Source: Limnanthes douglasii subsp. nivea (lineage: Eukaryota > Streptophyta > Magnoliopsida > Brassicales > Limnanthaceae). Taken from it: DNA of 64,000 nucleotides. The stretch lies in assembly GCA_036936605.1 (NCBI GenBank), contig JAUPFV010000001.1, forward strand, positions 172,254,386 through 172,318,385, read 5' to 3'. Each line of letters opens with the position of its first letter. Position 1 is the stretch's first letter. Below, piece after piece: positions 11,695 to 21,229 of the stretch. A program made the position numbers and the translations under genes. Under the pieces are notes generated by a model. The model was not told where the DNA came from. It made no database searches and saw only the letters and a list, made by a program, of their open reading frames with translations.

Positions 11695-14636
11695 TTAATA
11701 TTTGATAAGGATAAGAAAAACAAAATAAGAAAAGATAGTTAAAGCATCGGGGCTAATTCCCCTTCGATGTTCATGCGTTATCTTTTTCCGTGGGATCTTT
11801 GGATTCGTCACTGGAACTCTCTCTGGTTCCTTCTTCCTAGTGGAATCTATTCCACTACTATAGCCATGTCGATCACATTCTACCATAATATGAAATAGGA
11901 GGTCCTCATACTCTACATATCTCCATAAATCTCCAAGGGTTCGCTTCGGAAATTTCTGGTGGACAAGAAGTACCATATCAGATTTGACCTATGCATCTCT
12001 TACTTTCAGGGAGTCTATCACCTTATTGGTATACGCATCAATCTTGGCCTGGATTGTCTTTTCATGCTCTTTCATCAAGTCCTGTATCTCCTAAGTGACC
12101 CTGGACACAACCTCTTCGAGAGAAGTCTTGTCATCGGATAAGGTTTGAATGGCATCGTCCTTGATCTTCATGTCTCCCTTCAAGGTGGAAAGATCTCTTT
12201 CCAATCTGGAGTATTTGGTTTGGAGCAATGTGTTAGCTGTCTCTGAAGTGACCAACTTGGTTGCCAAATCTTCTTTCTCCTTCTTCATCTCCTCAAGTTC
12301 CTTCTTCAATGCCTTAATACTCTGGTTGGCATTAAGGAGGTCAGTGGACAAACTCTCCTTGTCGGTGTTGAGGAGGGCAGACTGACTCTCTACTTGTCTC
12401 TCCAAATTGAGCACTGACTGAATATGGCACAACAGAGAGTGAGTCACCGAATCGTTTTCCCCTGAGACAGTGAAAGACTTACCATTAAAAGTCACCATAT
12501 TGGAGTAGCTTGAGGGAAGGTAGGGCCCATCAAAGTCACTTTTTTCAAACTCTCCGAATAAAGGCCAATGTTCTGGAAGCCACTAATGTCTATTCCTTCT
12601 AAATCTCCTCCTGTACCCTCTCTAGTGTGTAGATCGGTGGGGATTTACTCTGTCAGGGTGGGGTCAGTTGGATCGGCTGAAGGTAGAGGCTCCGAAGGGC
12701 GGAGGTCTACTTCATTCCCCAAGGAGACCTTCTTCTTTTTAACATTTCTCTCATCGCTGATAGCTCCCCTCTTTCGATCCTTTTTAGGAGGCCTTGGTTG
12801 GTTTTGGGGTTTAACTGCCTCCTTAATGGAGTCGTCCTCAGCTACTTTAAGCAAACTAGCATCAATCCCTCCTTGGACCTGCTCTTCTTGGCTCTCCAGA
12901 GCAACCTCCTCTGCAGCACCCCGAACGGCCTCTACTGCAACCTTCTTTTTCTTGCCCTTCTTCCCTTTCATTTTGCTTGGGGCTTTGGCTCTAGAGGGCA
13001 AGGCCAATTTACCGTCTTTCGCTTCCGTTCTCTTAAGTATAACGGCCGGAGGAGGTGGTGTAGTCAACTTCTCCCAAGTGAGGTATCTCCGACCCATTGT
13101 GTTCCATAGGTGGGACCTCTCCAAGTTGCCTGAGGTAAAGCAGTTGTGGAAAGCATTCCCCCAACGATCAGCAGCCCAGGCATTTAATTTGGCACACGTG
13201 GTCTGTCCCTTCTCCACATAGTCGGAGAACTAATTCAGGGATAAATTGTTTCCAAAATGAGAAAGACAAACAAAGTAAAATACTTATCTGAGCTTTTCGA
13301 CCTGCTGGTGAGCATACTAGGATTGACACCAGCCTTGATTTTTCTCCCATTCTCCCACATCCCGCTAATGAATAGGAACTGGGTCTTCCAGTTTTCCTTT
13401 GACTCAAGCAAGTCGTCCCATATTGTAATGGTAGAATGGGAGATGATGGTTTTTACAGAGACTGACCATTGCAGCAAACTGTTCCATTGAGAGAGGAATA
13501 CCGGACAGCCTTGACGCCATAATGCAGGTGAGGAGAGTATACCAAGCATTGAGACTAATCTGGCTTGGACAGAGTTTAATCATGTGGAAATACCTGACGA
13601 TTTCTGGATCCAAGGGGAATCTGAGCCCCCAGTTGAACAACTCAGTATAGATGACGATCTCGTTGAGCTTGCAGTCCATCGGAGTCTCCGGTGTGACTGG
13701 TATCCTTACCTTAAATGATTCAGGGATCCCCCACTTGGTTCGGATCTAGCCCAGCTCAGCGGTGTGAGTAAAGACATAATTAATGTTCTGCATGGCCAGC
13801 AGATACTTCACATTGACCTTGTGAAAATAAGGTCCCACTTTGCCTTCCAGACTCTCCGGCAGATCGGGATGGGTCATGCAGACTTTCTCCTTGCCTTTCC
13901 CCTTTTTTATCAGATGAAGCATCTCCAGTTTGCCCGAAAGCTTCAGTTTCAAATGGAGCCTCTTCGACACTATCCTCCATCACTGTGGAAGGTTTATTAG
14001 TCGTTGTGGATGGGAGAGGGCTAGTTTGTGGCTCACCAGTTTGTCCGGACGGTTGAGTGTCAGCCTCTCTTAAGGGTCTGGTGTCTTAGGTTGGGGCTCA
14101 GCTCCGGAGGACTTGGTATGCGAACTGATTCTGGTAGCCTCGGATCCGGAGGGTTTGTCTCTTGGGGATCTAATAGATGCCTCCGACCCAGAGGCTTTAT
14201 CTTTGGCTCCAGATTTGGAGAAATTGGGTTCTGAGCCGGTTGCTTGGCCTTTTACCAGGAGCGTTGTCCGGCGAGGGTTAGTTTTCTCTGGGGATTTCTC
14301 AATGTCTGACCCCATAGAAATAAACGGAGAAGGCCTTCTAACACTCGATACTACTTTCTCTTGCACGGTAGAAGTCTGGGACTCTTGAACCGAGGAGCCT
14401 GAAGGGATTGACGAGAGGTTTGGTTGAAATAAACGTCTAGGTTTTGTGTTTTTGGCAGAGGATGATCCTTGATAAGCTTCTAAGGATGGTGAATCAGGTA
14501 TACTTCTTGGAGAGACTGGAAGGCCAGCAGCGATACGTCTCTCACGTTCAACTTTTTGCGTTTTTTCTAGTTCAGAAATATTTAGCCAACCACCTTTCAC
14601 GAGAGCGTTTCTCGCTGTGAACATAAAACTACCCAA
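11695..14636 (-). pseudogene. Tat-2 antisense gene
   Basis: The first reading block (14636-14070) starts MGSFMFTARNALVKGGWLNISELEK and is Ser/Pro/Lys-rich. It then passes, with shifts, through 13983-13404, which holds YTELFNWGLRFPLDPEIVRYF and CIMASRLSGIPL. This resembles the plant 'putative gypsy type transposon' domain (PF04195, from memory). An intron-like gap lies near 13225-13300. The second block (13217-12645) has SHLWNTMGRRYLTW and lysine clusters, then a coiled coil (12498-12091), then KFPKRTLGDLWRYVE at the C-terminus. The donor GT seen in Tat-1 is lost. Large plus-strand frames here (12568-13221, 14113-14388) are shadows. Confidence 0.85.
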
Positions 14637-14806
14637 GAAAAGTTTTGAAAGGAGAGGTAAAAATTCTGAGAAGAAGAAATTGCAATGTGATGAAGATGGT
14701 GAAACAGTAAAGGAAAATAATTTGTACTAGTGAGGCAAAAAGTTACTGATACCCAGGAGAAAACGAAAAGACTAAGGTAATGATTGAAGGCGGCGCTGAC
14801 GTAAGA

Positions 14807-14901
14807 AACATTAAATGCAGGAGTTACTTTTTGGGCTTAGTGGGAGCGTCGTTCTAGGAAGAAAACGGCTGGTAAAACGAATCAAAGTGCGACATGTGTC
14901 C
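14807..14901 (-). promoter_or_regulatory. Candidate antisense-gene promoter sites (Tat-2)
   Basis: Upstream of the antisense start are GGCGCTGACGTAAG (near 14802) and GACATGTGTC (14891-14900). Tat-1 has GGCGCTGATGTCA and GACACGTGTC at matching positions. The Tat-2 copy of the palindrome has lost the ACGT core by one C-to-T change. The role as promoter elements is inferred from position and conservation. Confidence 0.45.
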
Positions 14902-15044
14902 CATGATCTAGAGCAAAACTCTTGGAATTTTGAGAAGGATTCAGTCATGATAAACCTTAAACCGAATACATGAGCGATCCGGAAAAATGTTGTTATTGTC
15001 TAAATGAGTTTTTTAGGTCCTGCCAGAGATCTTTGACAAAACCT

Positions 15045-15058
15045 AAAAAAGGGGCTAC
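15045..15058 (+). other. Tat-2 polypurine tract
   Basis: AAAAAAGGGGCTAC abuts the 3' LTR start TGATGAG. It is the plus-strand priming site and is nearly identical to the Tat-1 tract at 63388-63401. Confidence 0.85.
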
Positions 15059-15434
15059 TGATGAGTCCGGAATTACTCACCACTGCTCACTGAGAAAACA
15101 GGACAGGGGTAATTCGGACAATAGGTGCCCATTGAACTATCCGGACAGAAAAAAGTACTAAAACACTAAACACCTTTTGACTAAGCTAGGTGCTAATCTA
15201 CTTAAGAACTAATGGGTATTTAAACTCGACCCGGTTTTACAACTTGACTCGAAGCCCATGAGTCCATAATTAAGGGTATACATACCCAACCAATTTCATT
15301 AATGAGGGTAATGAACATTTAATACAACCAGACCGCTTAAATCTATCACTTCAAAACACCCAAATATTTAATATCCTTTAAAATGCTAAAAAACACCTGA
15401 CAAAATTACCCTCAGTCCAAAATAATCCTCACCA
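15059..15434 (+). repeat. Tat-2 3' LTR
   Basis: It is 376 bp, TGATGAGTCC to CTCACCA, and aligns along its whole length with 5852-6227 with about 23 substitutions and a few one-base indels. One exact CCGGACAG remains near 15141. Confidence 0.92.
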
Positions 15435-17736
15435 AAACTTAATAAAACTTCAGCAACAAGTTTATCCATTATTGTCTTAGCGATATGACTTAAGAACTTG
15501 TGCTAAAGATTTATTGATTTTTTAATTTTTTTTTAATTTAGTTTATTGGTACTTGTATCTTATTTGCTCATTGTGATTCTAAATAGTATTTAATAATAAC
15601 ATCTTATCATTTATTCTTAAATAACCAACTTCAACCATATTATTTGAAATAAAAGTTAATTGATTATTTCCAAAAAGAGTTTTCAAAAATAGGAAACTAA
15701 ATCAAATTCATTCGAAACAAATTTATATATAAAATATCTTTTAAAATAATGGTGACTAGAAAGTAAAAAATTGAATATCACAAATTGCTGAAACCAAGCA
15801 TGAACTACCCTCTGTTGTATAAATGAAACTTTCACTATGACTAGATCTCTGACTCCTTAAAGTACCCTGCCAAAACAAAAAAACAAACATGAGTAGTCAG
15901 AACTGTATGAACCCACCACGTGTTTCTTGCAACTGAAACTAAATTAAATTAGGAACAAACTAGAGTATTGAGATTAAATTTAGCTTAGACTTGGTACTTT
16001 TCAGACTCCCTCTTAAGATTCCTTCCGTTCTTGCTAAAGAAACACCGACTGTCATTCGATTCCTTAGCTTTCGTTTCTCATGAACCAAAAGTCTTACCAT
16101 ATGCTTCATCATAATTTAGTTTTTGGGCTCCCCCTTATTAGAGCTCATCATATGCACTTCAAAATATTTTGATTTCATCGTTTTATCCTCTTGAGACTCA
16201 TGAGATATTAGTTCACTATCGTTCGAATTCTCATGTTGGTAAGAGGTTTGAAAGCTCTTATATTGTTGAGGAAATGAGTGAAATGTTAACCATACTACAA
16301 CATCTTCGTTACGTTTTATCTTAAATTCTTTAATATTTTGGTAATCATTGAAATATTGATGATATGTTGCCTTATTTTTCCCTTGCCTAAAACTTAATAG
16401 TGAAGAGCTCACTTATAAGGCTATGAATCTCTACCATATCATTTTTGGAAAACTAATTCTTAAAATCCTTGAGAAATTCAAATGCATTGATGATTTATGT
16501 TAGGAAAACTCCATTCAACATCAAAGGTATCACAATTTCATGATTTCCAAACATAACCAATTTGATTTCTCCCATATCTTAAATTACTTTCTCTTAAGGA
16601 GAACCAACTTTAGTGAGGGGCATGAGCTTAAAAATATTTAGTGCAAGGTTAAAGTCATGACAATTCAAATACAATTTCATATCATTTTTCCATTGGAAAC
16701 AACTTACACTTATCTAAGGTAGGATGTTTATTTCTCACTAGGTTAAAAATAGATGCATTCACCACAAAAACACATAAAACATAAGTCACGCATTTATTTG
16801 GAATATAAACTTAAACACACTGTTTCAATATCAGATTTAACATGTAAAACATAACCTTACATCGTTAATGCTATACATTTGGGAAAATATTTTAACATGC
16901 ACTTGTATGAGTTTGAGAGAACCTTCTTTTGGGTTGGTTTTCCTATTTCAAATAATGATTTCGTGACCGATTCACAATTAACACTTTCTTGTTCAATATT
17001 AACTATCCCAAATATCTAACTTCATTTGGGCCAATAATGTGAAACAATATTAATCATGAACCAGTTAAAAACCAATTAAGGCAATTCACCAACAAAGATC
17101 ACTTTGGAGATATGTTGGCTTCATGACCTACTTATCATAGTTAAGATAAACTTAGTTATGCAATCTATATAAGCAGAGAACAAACACACAAATAAACTCA
17201 ATTCAAAACACAACATACAGTTTAATTCCAACGGAAGACTCTCTTATATGCGCATATAGTGCTAAGTTGCAATGAGGCCTCTTTAATGCAACAACCTCAA
17301 CATTGTCATGGCAACAAAACGTGGTCAGGGCCGCATCATGAATTTTTTATAACAAGATTAGGAATTTCCTCAAAAATAAAGCTTGACAATGGTTTTTAAA
17401 AGTGACAATTTCAAAGATTTTCGGACAAACAACCACTCTTATGTTTATGTTTTGAGTTTGGGTTAATATTCCGTTGTTATGCTCTTTTTACTTTAACAAC
17501 CTGATCCTAAATCGACTAAGAAACCTTAAAGTTCATTTGATCAAGCTTAATTTATGAAACATACAATTTAACATGATTTATCCGTAATAAATCAAATAAG
17601 TATGCAATTTCAAGGCCTATATCCACATACTTACCAACTCAATCCGCAAATAATTCTTTATGATAGACTAAAAATAATTTCATATGCTTTATATTTGATT
17701 TAAGAACAATAAATAACATTCAATATTAAAAAAGAA
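15435..17736 (-). pseudogene. Copia-1 Gag and Gag-pre-integrase
   Basis: Just beyond Tat-2 the minus strand reads SHIAKTIMDKLVAEVLLS, the end of the Gag-pre-integrase block. It continues as LDYSNI at 5851, across the insertion. The frame 16412-16116 contains QYFNDYQNIKEFKIKRNEDVVVWLTFHSFPQQYKSFQTSYQHENSNDSELISH, a copia Gag (UBN2-type) segment in which QY..F...Y and ELISH are landmarks. The protease between them is unreadable. 16420-17730 holds the rest of Gag and leader, too decayed to parse. Confidence 0.75.
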
Positions 17737-17749
17737 GGATGTGATACCA
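17737..17749 (-). other. Copia-1 primer binding site
   Basis: On the minus strand TGGTATCACATCC follows the LTR. It matches the initiator tRNA-Met site TGGTATCAGAGC used by most plant copia elements in its first eight bases. Confidence 0.7.
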
Positions 17750-17750
17750 T

Positions 17751-18433
17751 TTCTTAGAGTTTTCGTCGCATAAACCCTAAACCAAATCGATAATCTCCCA
17801 AAATAATGAGCTCTTCCATAAATAAAATATAATGTCTCTTTTATTTTTTCTTATTATTTACTTTAGTTAAAAATTTATTGTATCCTAGCTCATGATTCAC
17901 TGCATCTTCTATTTATGAATGAATATATCAAGATAAAATTTGTTTCTAGTCCTGCATGATATGAGCTTCCAATCAACAATATCGGTAAAAATTCGTATGC
18001 AAGAGATAAAAAGTATACTTAACTTTCTTACTATTTATATAAGATTAAAATTAGGGTCTTAACTTAAATATCATTATAACCTCATCTCTAAGTTTCGCTT
18101 ATGTGATCAAGAACTATACACATTACTAATTGTTTCTTTACAAATTAGTATTAAACTATACAATTTAAACCTAGGTGTCAATATTTCGATTCAATCATTC
18201 AGAATATCTGAATTTAACATAATATCTACCCAATTATCTCCATAATAGGTTTTAATCTATTAATATCATTAATACTTATTTATATTTATTTGATTACTTA
18301 TTAATTGGACCGTTTGGTATAGTAGTTAATGTATCAATGAACATGTAACGATTCATTATAATAGAGAATAGCGAACAACAAATTGTTTTATCAAATACAT
18401 TATTTATTAAAAAAAATCATATTTTTTCCAACA
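17751..18433 (-). repeat. Copia-1 5' LTR
   Basis: On the minus strand it starts TGTTGGAAAAAATATG at 18433, a typical copia LTR start, and ends beside the tRNA-Met-like primer site. It shares scattered blocks with 2404-3050. The inner edge is placed by the primer site. Confidence 0.72.
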
Positions 18434-20300
18434 TTTAGTTTGAAGTTGAATCCAAAGAAGTGCACTTTCTACGTAAGATCCGAGAAATTTTTAGGGTATG
18501 TTATAAACAAGCTAACCCAAGACAATTAGATGCATTGTTGGCTATGGACCTTCTAGATCCACAAAAGAAGTCCAAGTGTTGATTGGAAGGCTGGATAACA
18601 TTAAACATGTTTAGATCAAAGTCATCAGACAAGTGTGCACAATTCTTTCAAGTGTTGAGAAATGTTAGGGACTTCAATTTGTCCCCAAATTGTGATGAGG
18701 ATTTTTTTAAAATCAAGAAACATTTATCTTCATAAAAAAATTTATCTAAACCAATGGTGAGAGAGAGATTTTATGTTTATTTGACAGTATCCCACTATGC
18801 AGCAAGTGTAGTACAAGTTCGGGAAGTTGATAATTATCCTTGCCCTGTTTATAATGTTAAAAAGAGTCTGTTGGATGCACAAAATAGATATATAAAGATG
18901 TAAAATTAGCTTTAGACTTGGTAACAACAGTAGGAAAAATGGGACCCTACTTTTCAACACATTTTAATACCGTTCAAACTTATTTTCCATTAAAAAGTAT
19001 GTTGCGAAAACCCGATGTATCAGGTCGAATGACCAAGTGGTCTGCAGAATTGGGGGTTTATAATATTGATTTCACTCCTTGAACTGCAATCAAGGCACAA
19101 GCTATTGCAGATTTCCTGGTTTAGTTTTATTTGAAACAAACTTATGTGAAATTTTCTATAGATAAGCCTTCGAAAGAATGGGTAGTCCAAACAGATGGAG
19201 GATCCAATATGATGGTTGCGGGGTCGGGATTTGTTTACTTTCCCTTTTGGATACTAATTGTACCAATCAATACGTTTTGGTCTCAAGAATCAAACAAGGA
19301 GACAAAATACAAAGCGATAATAGGTGAGCTAAGACTTGCTCAAATATGTGGTGCCAAAAAAACTGATTAATAAGTAACTCATAACTACTCATATACCAAG
19401 CTTAGGGAAAATCTAAAACAAGAAAAGAACAGTTAGTGAAGTATTTGCAAGTATTAAGAGAAACTTCTTATGTCTTACATGTGTAAATTATGAGCATGTC
19501 CCAAGGGCTGGATATTAAATGGTTGACTCCTTAACAAATATTGCGTACACATAGGCATAGCCTTAGATTTTGACTCAGGAATTACCTCTAAATCACTAAT
19601 CAAGTTTATCTTTTCCAACATATATTGTAGATTTGGAATTCCTAGAAGTATCACAACACATAATGGTCCTTAGTTTGACAACAGAGACATGTAAATTGTA
19701 TGTAGTTCTAGATGAATTCGACATTGTTTCTCTTTACCTTTTCATCCCCAAGCTAACGGGAAAATAGAGGTTGTGAACATAACTATTTTGATCGGTCCCA
19801 AGAAGAATTTAGAAAGGACGTCGTGAAAATTTCCAGATTACTTACAATAAGTGTTTTTGAGCCTATCGAACTACTCATCATACTGCCACTCCAGAATCTC
19901 ATTTCTCTTTAAACTAAGAGATGAATGTAGTAACACTAATACAATATACTCTTCCTTATTTTAGAATTCAAAATTATTCCGAATAGAATAATAACACAGC
20001 AGTAAGAGCTCAACTAGACTTAATTGAAGAAAAAAAAGTCAAAGCTCACTTAAGAACGGTGCATTATCAAGGCTTGATGAGTATAAAGTATGCATCTAAA
20101 TTTCGAAAAAGAGAGTTCGAAGTAGGGAATGGAGTTTTGAGAAAAGTATTTTTTCAGACCAAAGAAAGGAAATTTCAAAAGTTGGCACCGAATTTGGGAG
20201 GAAAGTATATTGTAAGTGAAAGGGTCAAGCATGTAACATATAGACATATTGATAAAAAACGCAACCCTTTAAGAAATCCACGTATCGACTGATTGATCAA
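18434..20300 (+). pseudogene. Tat-3 pol remnant
   Basis: The order is LKLNPKKCTFYVRSEKFLGYV (RT thumb), RNase H traces, then WVVQTDGGSNMMVAGSG with KETKYKAIIGELRLAQICGAK (second RNase H, 19131-19370). About 0.6 kb is then missing, from the end of that domain to the integrase core. Sequence resumes at SLIKFIFSNIYCRFGIPRSITTHNGP near 19590. The C-terminus (20059-20292) reads HYQGLMSIKYASKFRKREF and LRKVFFQTKERKFQKLAPNLGGKYIVSERVK. Many stops occur. Confidence 0.85.
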
Positions 20301-20356
20301 GAAGGTAGTCCTTTTAGGACCGTAAATATGTAAAATATTTATTTTAATTTTGTTCA

Positions 20357-20378
20357 ATGTAAATATTTGGGGGCATAC
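20357..20378 (+). other. Second polypurine-like tract after pol (Tat-3)
   Basis: AAATATTTGGGGGCATAC is identical to the Tat-1 block at 59643-59664, although the flanking pol sequence is heavily decayed. It precedes a GGGGAGGTTTT phrase shared with Tat-2. Confidence 0.5.
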
Positions 20379-20470
20379 AATTTTCTACCCTAGTGGCCCG
20401 GGGAGGTTTTAAAGAGGTTTTTGGATCATTATTAATCTACCATCATTTCCTTGAAATTTTGTATTGTATA

Positions 20471-21010
20471 TTAAATTTGTGTGCCTTCGAATGGATTACT
20501 ATCGAATGGATTGAATATTAAATTTGTGTGCCTTCAAATGAATTACCTTTGAATGGCTTGTGTATTAAATTTGTGCGCCTTTAAATGGATTACCTTCGAA
20601 TGGCTTGTGTATTAAATTTGTGTGCCTTCGAATGGATTACCTTCGAATGGATTGTATATTAAATTTGTGCGCCTTTGAATGGATTTTCTTTGAATGGCTT
20701 GTTTATTAAATTTTTGTACCTTCGAATGGATTACCTTCAAATGACTTCTATATTAAATTTGTGTGCCTTTGAATGGAGTACCTTTGAATGGCTTGTATAT
20801 TAAATTTGTGTGTCTTAGAATGGATTACCTTCGAATCACTTATATATTGAATATGTGTGCCTTCGAATGGATTACCTTCGAATGGCTTGTATATTAAATT
20901 TGTATGCCTTCGAATGGATTCCCTTCAAATGACTTGTATATGAAATTTGCTTGTCTTATCATAGATTATCTTTGAATGGCTCGTGTATCAAATTCGTGCA
21001 CCTTCGATTA
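20471..21010. repeat. 47-bp tandem array (11 full units and a partial one)
   Basis: Units begin TTAAATTTGTGTGCC and repeat at exactly 47-base steps from 20471 to 20988 with no indels, then break off. Each unit holds an internal near-duplicate of CCTTCGAATGG, so the 47-mer itself grew from a shorter repeat. The array lies between pol and the antisense gene. Tat-1 has a single TTAAATTTGGTGCC phrase at the same place (about 59699), which could be the seed. Confidence 0.95.
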
Positions 21011-21123
21011 AGGTATGCAAATAATAAGTTATAAGAGAATAAAATAGAATCGTTGAACCAATAAAAAAGTACAAAATACCTTAGGTTACCCAATTACATA
21101 ATGAAATTCGAGTTACAAAAATT

Positions 21124-21140
21124 CATTGGCCATGCCAAGG
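21124..21140. repeat. Inter-gene palindrome (Tat-3)
   Basis: CATTGGCCATGCCAAGG followed by ACTT is the decayed counterpart of CCTTGGCCATCCAAGG. A second half-copy, AAATTCCTTG, lies at about 21172, as in Tat-2. Confidence 0.6.
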
Positions 21141-21229
21141 ACTTACACAAAAACATTTGAATAATATCACAAAATTCCTTGTATACAATAATGACTTGCA
21201 CAATAAAATAAGGTATAAATCTATTGGTA

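Larger units (their letters stand above)
5852..15434 (+). mobile_element. Tat-2: complete but old Ty3/gypsy Tat-lineage element
   Basis: The element has two 376-bp LTRs (5852-6227, 15059-15434), both starting TGATGAGTCC and ending CTCACCA, a primer site just inside the left one and a polypurine tract just outside the right one. Sense order is gag, protease, RT, RNase H, second RNase H, integrase. A convergent antisense gene fills 11695-14636. By hand the LTRs differ at about 23 of some 372 aligned sites, near 6%. It sits inside Copia-1. Flanking 5-mers (AAGTG, AAACT) are not a convincing duplication. Gag has lost its central part and pol has many stops, so it cannot be autonomous. Confidence 0.93.
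2404..18433 (-). mobile_element. Copia-1: decayed Ty1/copia element on the minus strand, split by Tat-2
   Basis: Read on the minus strand, the order is LTR (17751-18433), primer site (17737-17749), Gag (about 16100-17000), Gag-pre-integrase, integrase, RT and RNase H (3180-3640), then a degenerate LTR near 2404-3050. This is the copia order. Tat-2 at 5852-15434 interrupts the Gag-pre-integrase region: a KLVAEVLLS-like phrase upstream continues as LDYSNI on the other side. Every domain has stops and frameshifts, so the element is dead. The right LTR touches the truncated Tat-3. No target-site duplication could be fixed because the left edge is too decayed. Confidence 0.8.

Noticed and set aside
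12568..13221. Plus-strand open frame of 217 codons
   Set aside because: It lies opposite the Tat-2 antisense gene's second exon; its composition follows the complementary Lys/Ser codons and no motif is seen.
14113..14388. Plus-strand frames opposite the antisense N-terminus (also 62226-62723)
   Set aside because: They mirror the Ser/Pro-rich antisense coding and are not conserved as proteins between Tat-1 and Tat-2.
20471..21010. CRISPR-like array
   Set aside because: Units are contiguous with no spacers, vary by substitution, and lie in a plant retrotransposon.
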